From the NCBI GenBank assembly GCA_938083195.1, contig CALKCK010000033.1, positions 1-64,000 of the forward strand: a stretch of DNA of 64,000 nt. Direction: 5' to 3'. Shown piece after piece: positions 18,004-25,863 of the stretch. Position numbers and translations under genes: made by a program. Source of the stretch: an uncultured Pirellulaceae bacterium (GTDB lineage: Bacteria > Planctomycetota > Planctomycetia > Pirellulales > Pirellulaceae). The notes beneath the pieces are model-generated. The model did no database searches. It saw only the letters and a list, made by a program, of their open reading frames with translations, and had not been told where the DNA came from. Position 1 is the first letter of the stretch. Each line of letters opens with the position of its first letter.

Positions 18004-19326
18004 TTAAAGTTTAACCGGACCTTCCTTACATAAACCCGCCAATCCAAAACTGTCGATTCGATGTCCCATTGCATGGGCAATCGCGAGCCAAAGCCGACTC
18101 GTCGTCACGTTTTTGACTTTCGCAAATCGTCCCATTTCAAATCCAAAACCGCCCCCGACAAGCACCATCGGTAAATTATCAAGTGTGTGTGAATTCCCAT
18201 GTCCTAATTCATTGGTCCAAACAACCAACGTATTATCAAGCATTGACTCATTCGTTCCAGGCTCTTTGGTCGCCTCTAATTTTTTACAAAGATAAGCGAG
18301 CTGCTCACAGTACCAGGTATTAATCCGGCGCAATTTATCCTGCGTCACCTTTTTCCCATCGGGATCATGAGAAAGCGTATGATGCCCTTCACTTATGTCG
18401 AGCCACTTCATTCTTGATTGCCCAACTGACTGAGTATACTGCAGGGTAGAAATTCGATTTAAATCGTTCTCAAAACCATTCACTAACAAATCAATTTGCA
18501 TCTTGGACAACGTCGGCATGTCGTCGTCAGAATTCCCGACATTCTTCGGCAGTTCAACCGGAGCAGCATGGTAAGCAGGCTCGTCTCGGTTGACTAACTC
18601 CCGTTCCATCTGGCCAATATATTTCCCATGAGCCTCGAGAAGATGTCGATCTCGCTCGGAAGCCCGCATGCCAGAGGACTGCACATCCTCTCGGACCATA
18701 TGCAATACACTCAGTAAATTTTCTCGATCCTTAACGTTACCGTACATTTTTTCATACATTCGATAAGGGTCGGCAATTGGCGCAACTGGCTGATTTGGGC
18801 CGGCATACACCATTCTCGTCCATGGGTCTGCCTTATGAGGAACCCGAACGCCAAATTCAAGCGTTCCGAAACGTGTATTGGTCGCCTCGTCGGCCTGTAG
18901 AAACCCCTTGATCTCTTGATCAATCGAAATTCCTTTGGCCCACCCAGCAGGCTTATCACTCCCACCTTGAATGTTCCCCGGAAAAAGCTCATTGCCTGTC
19001 AGCAAACAACTCATACCGCGCATGTGATTATCGCCATCACCACGCACCTTATTGCAAACGCCGTGGACCACCAGCGTTTTTTCTCTCAATTCTTCAAGCG
19101 GTTGAAGCACCTGGTCCATCTCGAAATCAGGGCCTTCGGTTTTTGGCCAAAAACCCTCTCTCACCATTCCGTTGGGAGAGAACATTATCACGAGCCGCTT
19201 TTTTTTCCCTGATTGCAAATCAGGAATCGCCCAATTGAGTCCATGCCAACTGGAAAGACCTGGGAAAGCCAGTGCGAAAGAACCTGCGCCTCGCAAAAAC
19301 TCTCGTCGCAAAATTTTTGAACTCAT
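18004..19326 (-). CDS. DUF1552 Tat-exported protein
   Basis: About 440 residues. The ATG at 19326 is chosen because GAGG lies five bases upstream; a second in-frame ATG sits at 19341. A twin-arginine-like signal (SSKILRREFLRGAGSFALAFPG) opens the protein. DUF1552 signatures include LVIMFSPNGMVREGFWP, GMSCLLTGNELFPG, SRMKWLDISEGHHTLSHDPDG and SMLDNTLVVWTNELGHGNSHTLDNLPMVLVGGG. Function unknown; probably works with the DUF1592 cytochrome encoded just upstream. It is divergent in sequence from the DUF1552 protein at 14900. Three 16-bp tandem repeats lie in the leader, 44-91 bp before the start. Confidence 0.92.
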   Translation of the reverse strand: MSSKILRREFLRGAGSFALAFPGLSSWHGLNWAIPDLQSGKKKRLVIMFSPNGMVREGFWPKTEGPDFEMDQVLQPLEELREKTLVVHGVCNKVRGDGDNHMRGMSCLLTGNELFPGNIQGGSDKPAGWAKGISIDQEIKGFLQADEATNTRFGTLEFGVRVPHKADPWTRMVYAGPNQPVAPIADPYRMYEKMYGNVKDRENLLSVLHMVREDVQSSGMRASERDRHLLEAHGKYIGQMERELVNRDEPAYHAAPVELPKNVGNSDDDMPTLSKMQIDLLVNGFENDLNRISTLQYTQSVGQSRMKWLDISEGHHTLSHDPDGKKVTQDKLRRINTWYCEQLAYLCKKLEATKEPGTNESMLDNTLVVWTNELGHGNSHTLDNLPMVLVGGGFGFEMGRFAKVKNVTTSRLWLAIAHAMGHRIDSFGLAGLCKEGPVKL

Positions 19327-19369
19327 ATCAACCTCGCTCAATTTCCAAGGAAAAACAAAATCCCCTAAT

Positions 19370-19417
19370 CACACCTACTCGACTTCACACCTACTCGACT
19401 TCACACCTAAGCGACAT
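19370..19417. repeat. 16-bp tandem repeat, 3 units
   Basis: Two perfect copies of CACACCTACTCGACTT (19370-19401) and a third, diverged copy (CACACCTAAGCGACAT) lie between the DUF1592 stop (19424) and the DUF1552 start (19326). They occupy the leader of the DUF1552 gene. Confidence 0.95.
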
Positions 19418-19423
19418 GCTAAC

Positions 19424-21736
19424 CTATTTACCGCCGGTCTCGCTTTGATAATTCATCGGCACCAACGATATTTCAACCAATAATTTTTCAATATTAAAAT
19501 CCGAATTCTTAAACTTTTGATGCAGTTCATCAACCTGATTCTTCCCAACGGCATCCAGCGATTGCTTCGTGTAGTAATTGAATAACTGACGAATAAAACT
19601 CTTTTGGACACGTTCGCTACTTGCCAAAAATGAAGCTAAATCACGGGCTCCACCAATTTCCACATCCTCCCCTTCAGGGGTCGTATAAATTGAATTCACA
19701 TCGATCGGTTTTGATTTCTCATGAGTCCGATATCGCCCAACGGCGTCGTAGTTCTCCAAGCTAAATCCAAGTGGATTAATCACCTGATGGCAGCTCATGC
19801 ACCCTGTCTCCTTTGTCTGATGCTCAACTCGCTCGCGCGTTGTCATCGTCGGATTGAACTCTTCGGTCAGCGGTTTCACATCATCCGGTGGCTGCCGAAG
19901 ACTGGTGCCAAGAATCTGCTTCGCGATAAACACACCCCGATGAATCGGTGAACTGTCTTTGCTATACGCAAGACCGCTCATCAAAAACGGATGGGTCAGG
20001 ACACCGCTTCGATTGCCTACAGCACCACTGACCTTATCAAAACTGTCGCCACTGACCGGAATCCCGTAAAATTCACCAATTCTTTTGTTCACATACAGAT
20101 AATCAGCCAAGAACAGCTGTCGATAATCAGAGTTATCTTTCCACACAACCTCGTCCAGATAAAGCAACAGGCTGGTTTGAAGATCCGAAACGAGCGGTTG
20201 ATCAAAATCTGGGTAGGCCGTTTTGTCTTTCGTCGAACTGGCCGCTCGCTCAGCCTTAAGCCAGTCCAGAAAAAACATTCTTAGCTTCTGCCGAGATCGC
20301 AAGTCACGCACCATGCGTCGTGATTCCCGCTCAACGATTTTTGGATCGACCAACTGCCCCTTGTCCGCGAGCTTATAGAGTTGCTTATCCGGGAGCGAAT
20401 CCCAGAGCGTCAGCGCTAAATTTCTTGCAACCTCATCACTACGACGGCGACTTTGAATTACCGGATACAAAAATCGCGGCGATTTCAACGCCAACAAAAC
20501 AACTCGCTTTACTTTATCTTTTTGACTAATCTCCTGCCCAAAATGACGCCCTACAAAAAACTCTCGGTCGTCTTCACTAAGAGTTGTTGCAAACGCTCGC
20601 CCAACAAACTGGTAACAAAACTCACGTAACTTCGTCGATGAATCTTTGTCATTTTCAGTTGTTCCCGCAAGTTTCCACATCCTCTGGGAAACCCATTCCG
20701 CCGTTTCAATCGCCGCGTCGGTCGTGGCTCGGTCCCACTGTTCAGAAACCGAAATCCCACGTTCGAAACCATAACTCGCATCGTCCGCCGGAAATACTGT
20801 CGAACAGATACAGATCTCCCGAGGCGAAACTGGGATCAAACTTGACTCCGGGATAACCTCGACTATCCCGTTAGGACGCTTCCACAGCAATCTAATCTTG
20901 GCTGGCGGTTGAGGGTACGAAAACAGATAAAGGCTTAACCCAACAGGCCTTCCACCGATCAAAAATATGGATGCACGATGTTCCACAACATCATCTGATC
21001 GAACCTTCCGATCAATGAGTGGATTTTTCAAGTCATTGACCGCAAGAGAGAAACCGTTCTTGGACTCGACCAGTATTTCATACGTCCCAGTTTCTACGGG
21101 AATCAGCCCCCCTTTCCAGTAGGTGGAAAACCCTTGATTCATCAGATTGACATCTTTTTTAGGATCTTCCGCCTTCTTTAAAGACGTATATTTTCCAGTC
21201 GGATCAAAATGGGGGACTCCGCTACTGAAATCAATCGTTCGATCTACTTGAGATGACAATCGTCTTTTTTCTGTCCAATTTCGCGATGCGAAATAATTTG
21301 CCTCTAAACCTCTCGCGTTAGAAACATTTACCTCAGAGCTGAACACTCCAAGTAAATCTACGATGGACTCGCGCAGTTGACGGACCGTCAAACGAGACAA
21401 TTCGACTCTCGATTTGTTTGACTTTCGTTGAGCCTCGAGAGAATAGAAACGATCGTATACAAATGCTGCGACCAACTTTGCATCATCACCAACGCAAGTC
21501 TCCGGATGTTCTTCAGGCATCGTTTTGACAATGAGTTTCTCAAGTTGGGATAACGCAAGGTCTCCGCGAAGCGGATCAGAATAATGCTCGGCAGTCCCTT
21601 GGCCATTGTTACCATGGCAAGCCGCGCACTGAGCGCGATAAATTTCCGCTCCCTGTTCATCACCCTGAACTGAGTCAATGAGTAATAACCCAATCGAAAA
21701 ACACAGGATCAAAACGTGATTTTGAATTTGAAGCAT
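19424..21736 (-). CDS. DUF1592 planctomycete cytochrome protein with PA14-like domain
   Basis: About 770 residues. The ATG at 21736 is used in place of an in-frame TTG 12 nt upstream. It has a signal peptide, then a c-type heme site CAACH in a cytochrome domain (AEIYRAQCAACHGNNGQGT), a DUF1587-like part (LTVRQLRESIVDLLG), a PA14-like domain at about 195-302 (GTYEILVESKNGFSLAVN), and DUF1592/1588/1585 blocks ending with a second CxxCH in TGCMSCHQVINPLGFSLENYD. It is ~200 residues shorter than the DUF1592 protein at 11943, and its PA14-like domain comes before rather than within the DUF1592 part. It is the first gene of a pair with the DUF1552 gene. Role unknown; periplasmic redox or carbohydrate function inferred. 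Confidence 0.9.
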   Translation of the reverse strand: MLQIQNHVLILCFSIGLLLIDSVQGDEQGAEIYRAQCAACHGNNGQGTAEHYSDPLRGDLALSQLEKLIVKTMPEEHPETCVGDDAKLVAAFVYDRFYSLEAQRKSNKSRVELSRLTVRQLRESIVDLLGVFSSEVNVSNARGLEANYFASRNWTEKRRLSSQVDRTIDFSSGVPHFDPTGKYTSLKKAEDPKKDVNLMNQGFSTYWKGGLIPVETGTYEILVESKNGFSLAVNDLKNPLIDRKVRSDDVVEHRASIFLIGGRPVGLSLYLFSYPQPPAKIRLLWKRPNGIVEVIPESSLIPVSPREICICSTVFPADDASYGFERGISVSEQWDRATTDAAIETAEWVSQRMWKLAGTTENDKDSSTKLREFCYQFVGRAFATTLSEDDREFFVGRHFGQEISQKDKVKRVVLLALKSPRFLYPVIQSRRRSDEVARNLALTLWDSLPDKQLYKLADKGQLVDPKIVERESRRMVRDLRSRQKLRMFFLDWLKAERAASSTKDKTAYPDFDQPLVSDLQTSLLLYLDEVVWKDNSDYRQLFLADYLYVNKRIGEFYGIPVSGDSFDKVSGAVGNRSGVLTHPFLMSGLAYSKDSSPIHRGVFIAKQILGTSLRQPPDDVKPLTEEFNPTMTTRERVEHQTKETGCMSCHQVINPLGFSLENYDAVGRYRTHEKSKPIDVNSIYTTPEGEDVEIGGARDLASFLASSERVQKSFIRQLFNYYTKQSLDAVGKNQVDELHQKFKNSDFNIEKLLVEISLVPMNYQSETGGK

Positions 21737-21942
21737 CCCGATCACCAATCATCAATCAACTACCCAAATGGAGATCTCATGATAGTTGATTTCAACCTGC
21801 CACTCAGCACCGTTTTGCTCTGAATTTCAATCCGTCTAATTAAAAATAGAAAACGCTGCAAAAAGAACATTATAACGAGGGAAAACTGCCGAACCTGAAC
21901 GTTTCCCCAGCATCAATATCTCAGACTTTCTAACCGTACGAG

Positions 21943-22821
21943 CTACCGAACGGCGACTATGTAAGATATCCAACAGGGCGCACTGGGCACCAAATCTCGC
22001 CGTTCGAATTTCCCAGTGTCTTCACCATCTTCGTCTTCTGTTTCCCAGTAGACATAGCTTTCCTTGAATCCGGCCTCAGCAAGCATTTCCCGAACTTCGG
22101 CGATACTCCAAAATCTCCAGTGGTACTCAAAAGCCCGATTGATCCGACTTCCATCTTTAAATTTGAAACTGATCGAAAAACTGGCATCGTGATTAATTGG
22201 ATTATAACTATCCTGCTTCCAATAATAGCGAAAACCTCGTTTGCCTTTTTTGACAACGCGTTTGTCGACGTGCCCTTCAATCTGGCAATCGCCTCCGCCC
22301 ATCATATCCATCACCATGATGCCGTCAGCCTTGATATTGGCACGCGCCATTTTAAAATACTCGATCACTTCAGACCTTGTTTTAAAAATCCAAAATGAGA
22401 AATTTTGTGCCGCCAACACATCGACCTGAGGTCGGTTTTTTTTGCGGACGTCCTGCTTAAGCAAACGCACACGCTTCTTTTGAGCTTCCGATAATTTGAC
22501 TAGGTTATTCGCTCGCCCCCACTCAAGGGTCTCCGAGCAAAGATCTACTCCTAACGCCGTCCGCTCAGAATCAGATTTCACCCACTTACAACAAACCGCA
22601 AACGTACCGCAAAAATCCTCGCGGAGACTATATGGTTTTCTCTGATAGATATCGCGAAAGGCTTGTTCGAAAAACTCAACTTCATGGTCTGGTGACTGTA
22701 CAGACTTTTGGTAGCAGCGGAATTTGTCAGCCTTCTCGGCAAGTGTCTTTTTCTCATTAATGCGGGTGGACGGAGTTCCCATGGTAGAAATATCAGCCTT
22801 GTTTTTCATGTTGCTTATCAT
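21943..22821 (-). CDS. Class I SAM-dependent methyltransferase
   Basis: 292 residues, no signal peptide. Motif I is unusual (YSLREDFCGTFAVCCKWV) and is followed by the acidic loop TALGVDLCSETLEWGR and the motif IV region VDVLAAQNFSFWIFKTRSEVIEYFKMARANIKADGIMVMDMMGG. The EDFCGT version of motif I defines a widespread but uncharacterised methyltransferase subgroup. Substrate unknown. The start could also be Met5 (22809) or a Met at 22779. The gene has the same orientation as its neighbours but is 200 bp or more from each, so it is probably monocistronic. Confidence 0.88.
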   Translation of the reverse strand: MISNMKNKADISTMGTPSTRINEKKTLAEKADKFRCYQKSVQSPDHEVEFFEQAFRDIYQRKPYSLREDFCGTFAVCCKWVKSDSERTALGVDLCSETLEWGRANNLVKLSEAQKKRVRLLKQDVRKKNRPQVDVLAAQNFSFWIFKTRSEVIEYFKMARANIKADGIMVMDMMGGGDCQIEGHVDKRVVKKGKRGFRYYWKQDSYNPINHDASFSISFKFKDGSRINRAFEYHWRFWSIAEVREMLAEAGFKESYVYWETEDEDGEDTGKFERRDLVPSAPCWISYIVAVR

Positions 22822-22935
22822 TGATGCTGCGGAGCAGTTGCACTGCTAGAAACAGTCTAGTCCAAAATAACAATCTTAACGACGTGGCTATTATTTTTTG
22901 AACTAAATCTGGTTTTGATTTCTGTGAAGGACAAA

Positions 22936-22972
22936 ATGTGGGTGATCGCCAGAACTTTCGACAATCACCCAC
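22936..22972 (-). terminator. Hairpin downstream of DUF1080/CBM9 gene
   Basis: The perfect 9-bp arms GTGGGTGAT (22938-22946) and ATCACCCAC (22964-22972) enclose a 17-nt loop. Read on the reverse strand, the hairpin starts 28 nt after the DUF1080 stop and is followed by ATTTTG, a weak T run. Confidence 0.5.
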
Positions 22973-22999
22973 CCATTGATTATTCACTCACAAAAAGGA

Positions 23000-24352
23000 C
23001 TAGTTACCCTCGACCATTTCGAGTGTCCCCGCGTTGGAGATATCAAAATAAGTGTCATTCGACGCATCGTTCCACTTCATCGCAGACATTCGACGCCCAT
23101 CACCCGGATCGTTATTGACTTGAACGTCAAACCCAATTTTCTTTCCAACTTTACCCTTTAAATCAATGCAAACTTCGACAATGTAACCGTTCTTGGTCTT
23201 TGTCACCGCAGATTGGTAGGTTGAAAGATCATTTTCAGATCCAGCCGATTCGTTTCCATCAGGCTCCGTGCGATACTGAGCATCGTCATCATCGTACGTC
23301 GAAGTTCTCGCGAAATTTCGATCAATAAAAAACTCGACTCCATCACGATCCCATTCATCTCCGGCCTCGGAACCAATTGCATCATCAGTGACCTCGGCCA
23401 AACAATAAAGATGCCCCTCGTCCCACAAACAACGAACCCATGCTGTCGAAGCTTTCTGGTCATCCGAAAGCTCATCCACCTCGTCAATGGACCGCGAAGT
23501 TAACACGCGAGGCACACCCACCCACAGATCATCGACTTTACCGTCTACCTTGGGCGTTCCCTTGAACGCCTTCACTTGCCGTCGCTCATCACCACTGATT
23601 TCGCGAATACGAATATTTTTCCACTGAACCTTAAATGGACCGGCATTTTTTTTGACACCATGAACTTGAAGCCCTAAAAATCCTTTCGCCGATTCAATCG
23701 CTGGCATCTCAATGTCCTCGACACAAGTTCCATTGATCCAAGTTTGGATTCTCGGACCGTCAGCCAACACCCGATACTCATTCCAACCTTCGTTTTTGAA
23801 TACGTTCTTCTGAGTACGCGTTGGACTAACCCATCCCCGCTTGGTTCCTTCCGAATAGATATACCCTGACTCCCCAGGATCCCATTCAATCTCAACCTGC
23901 GGACCATGCACCCGCCCCTCTTTATAATCAGGCTTACTCACGGAACGAATTTGGACTCCAGAATTCAATCCCTTGTCAACTTTGACCTCGAACACCAATT
24001 CGAAATCACCGTATTCTTTTTCCGAACAGAGAAATGAGTTTGGACTTCCCTTAACCGTCTGACCAAGAATAGTACCATCGACTACCTCGTAGGTTGCAGT
24101 TCCATTTTTCTGCTCCCAACCATCCAGGTCTTTACCATTAAACAACTCAACAAACCCATCTTCCTGCTTACCAGCCAAAGAATTGGTGACACCACTTCCG
24201 CTACCAGCTAACAAAGTCACAGGGGTACAGGAAATTGCAGTCTGAGCGACCAATGTCGAACTTAGAAGCAGGGCTCCCCCCAACACGCCAAAAAAAACCG
24301 CGAATGCAGCAATCCGTACCACATTTTTAAAATTGCCAATAGAAACGCTCAT
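23000..24352 (-). CDS. DUF1080 (3-keto-disaccharide hydrolase-type) protein with CBM9-like domain
   Basis: 450 residues. A signal peptide covers about residues 1-37. A DUF1080 jelly-roll domain follows at about 60-255 (GFVELFNGKDLDGWEQKNG; FELVFEVKVDKGLNSGVQIRS; GWNEYRVLADGPRIQTWING). The C-terminal ~190 residues look like a family-9 carbohydrate-binding module (GTPKVDGKVDDLWVGVPRV; WVRCLWDEGHLYCLAEVTDDAI; DGVEFFIDRNF). Some DUF1080 proteins have been reported to hydrolyse 3-keto-disaccharides, so a secreted carbohydrate-processing role is likely. GAGGA seven bases before the ATG supports the start. It is divergent from the zinc-ribbon gene at 24470. Confidence 0.9.
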   Translation of the reverse strand: MSVSIGNFKNVVRIAAFAVFFGVLGGALLLSSTLVAQTAISCTPVTLLAGSGSGVTNSLAGKQEDGFVELFNGKDLDGWEQKNGTATYEVVDGTILGQTVKGSPNSFLCSEKEYGDFELVFEVKVDKGLNSGVQIRSVSKPDYKEGRVHGPQVEIEWDPGESGYIYSEGTKRGWVSPTRTQKNVFKNEGWNEYRVLADGPRIQTWINGTCVEDIEMPAIESAKGFLGLQVHGVKKNAGPFKVQWKNIRIREISGDERRQVKAFKGTPKVDGKVDDLWVGVPRVLTSRSIDEVDELSDDQKASTAWVRCLWDEGHLYCLAEVTDDAIGSEAGDEWDRDGVEFFIDRNFARTSTYDDDDAQYRTEPDGNESAGSENDLSTYQSAVTKTKNGYIVEVCIDLKGKVGKKIGFDVQVNNDPGDGRRMSAMKWNDASNDTYFDISNAGTLEMVEGN

Positions 24353-24469
24353 TAATAATCCTCGTAAGATATCGATCGCCTTAAGCGATCTGTCAAAACT
24401 GCAAAAAGTCAGCTAGATTTTAAGCTCAACATTTACTGAAAACGATTCATCCACTCGATCGGAGCCATT

Positions 24470-24727
24470 GTGAAACCGCTCATTCCCCCTAATGGAAAGT
24501 GCCTTCAGGGAGGCCGCGATGAATGTCCGTTGGTCTGCAAGTATAACCATTTTGATGGTGATGAGCTAACCATCGACGCCTGGGAATTGAAATGCCTTGA
24601 TTGCGGTTGGCGAGATACCGTCGGCTATAGAAGCGACGAGATGGACGACGAAACAGCCGACCCAAAAGAGTGTCCGTTTTGTAAAAAAACTGACCTTCCT
24701 ACTGGCCAACGTCCCTGTGAACAATAA
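24470..24727 (+). CDS. Small zinc-ribbon-like protein
   Basis: 85 residues from a GTG start. It is acidic overall, with four Cys pairs or near-pairs: CLQGGRDEC, CPLVC, CLDCGW and CPFCKK. The last two CxxC motifs are spaced like a zinc ribbon. No known family was recognised. It is cytoplasmic by lack of signal. The gene is real in appearance because of its composition, its divergence from a neighbour, and a strong intrinsic terminator 24 nt after its stop. A nucleic-acid or protein-binding role is only a guess from the ribbon. Confidence 0.75.
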   Translation: MKPLIPPNGKCLQGGRDECPLVCKYNHFDGDELTIDAWELKCLDCGWRDTVGYRSDEMDDETADPKECPFCKKTDLPTGQRPCEQ

Positions 24728-24750
24728 TGACCATACTTGGTTCTCTGGGT

Positions 24751-24776
24751 CGTTCGAATCGAGTTCGAACGTTTTT
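24751..24776 (+). terminator. Rho-independent terminator
   Basis: Perfect 8-bp arms CGTTCGAA/TTCGAACG with a 5-nt loop, followed directly by TTTTT. It lies 24 nt downstream of the zinc-ribbon gene and just before the convergent gene ending at 24794. Confidence 0.88.
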
Positions 24777-24793
24777 AGCTAGATCTTCGAGTG

Positions 24794-25660
24794 CTAGAAA
24801 GAAATATAGCGAATTAGATTTCTAAGTGGCTGGCCATCGACATAAGCGGCTGGCTGGCCAATCAATCCACGCCCCACATAGGTTCCCGGAGGCATATTCT
24901 GGAGCCTTACCGCGACCGATTGATCCTTCGAGGTTCCAACTACATTTTGATAGGCATTGGGCGGCAGGCAACAAACGGTTGTCTGTAAATTAGATGATGT
25001 TGCAGGGGCGATCACTGGAACTGTGCTAACCCGAGGCGGGGCAAGCCCCAGCGTCGATTGTTGAACCGCTGTTTGCTGAACGTTGGAACTGCCAGACGAA
25101 CCCACGGGCTGATAGGCAACTTGACTTACCGAACGACTTGGAAAGCTCGCCGAGGTGAGCTGAATCGATTTCCCATCTTTAATATTGAGAGCAGGTATCG
25201 TAGATGCCTGATACTGTAAAACCAAACGCCGAGAACTTGGCCGTCTTGCTACTTGCGGCGGACGCACGACCGCTCGCTGCGCTGTCAATTGCGGTTGCAC
25301 AGGAAGCGACTGCGGAGCGACAATCGAAATAGGTCTGGGTTGGGCGTTGGGAGCCGGGCTACTCGCGTTTGCGTTCGATGGGAAAATTAAATTTGACGGC
25401 GGTATCGAAGCACTTGTCGACAACGAAGGAATCGTAAATTGGGAAAGGTTCCCAACCTCTTTACTGGATAAAGGCACAAACTTGGACTCAAAGCTACTGC
25501 TCATTTGATAAGGCTGTGCCTTGTGAATACTGAATTCACCCGCGCGCACATAAGGCGGCGTATAAAACACTGAATCCATCTGGCCAATTGCATGACTTTC
25601 AAACTGCCCGCACGAAACAGCAGCCACCGTCACCATTAAAAAAAAGAAAACTCGGTTCAT
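24794..25660 (-). CDS. Hypothetical secreted Pro/Ser/Gln-rich protein
   Basis: 288 residues. A cleavable signal peptide is likely (MNRVFFFLMVTVAAVSCGQFESHA); the VSCG could be a weak lipobox. The rest is low-complexity, rich in Ser, Pro, Gln, Val and Ala (for example SSNLQTTV, QPRPISIVAPQSLPVQPQ). A more ordered C-terminus of about 55 residues reads VAVRLQNMPPGTYVGRGLIG...PLRNLIRYISF. I recognise no family. It may be an extended envelope or matrix protein. It stands between two convergent or same-strand genes with no obvious partner. Confidence 0.7.
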   Translation of the reverse strand: MNRVFFFLMVTVAAVSCGQFESHAIGQMDSVFYTPPYVRAGEFSIHKAQPYQMSSSFESKFVPLSSKEVGNLSQFTIPSLSTSASIPPSNLIFPSNANASSPAPNAQPRPISIVAPQSLPVQPQLTAQRAVVRPPQVARRPSSRRLVLQYQASTIPALNIKDGKSIQLTSASFPSRSVSQVAYQPVGSSGSSNVQQTAVQQSTLGLAPPRVSTVPVIAPATSSNLQTTVCCLPPNAYQNVVGTSKDQSVAVRLQNMPPGTYVGRGLIGQPAAYVDGQPLRNLIRYISF

Positions 25661-25863
25661 TTACTTCTCGCAGAGAAACTCACCGGCTGTCGCTCGCCCA
25701 ATTTAAAGCCACGCCATGCCGATACTCATCGACTCTTTCGATAAGTGAATTACCAGATCACCACTACGAGGCCAACCTCAATGCGATTGGATGATAAAAG
25801 GCCCCGACTACCGAAGCCGCTAGCAAATTAAATGATGACGAATTTGAAGTGGAATGCCCGAAT

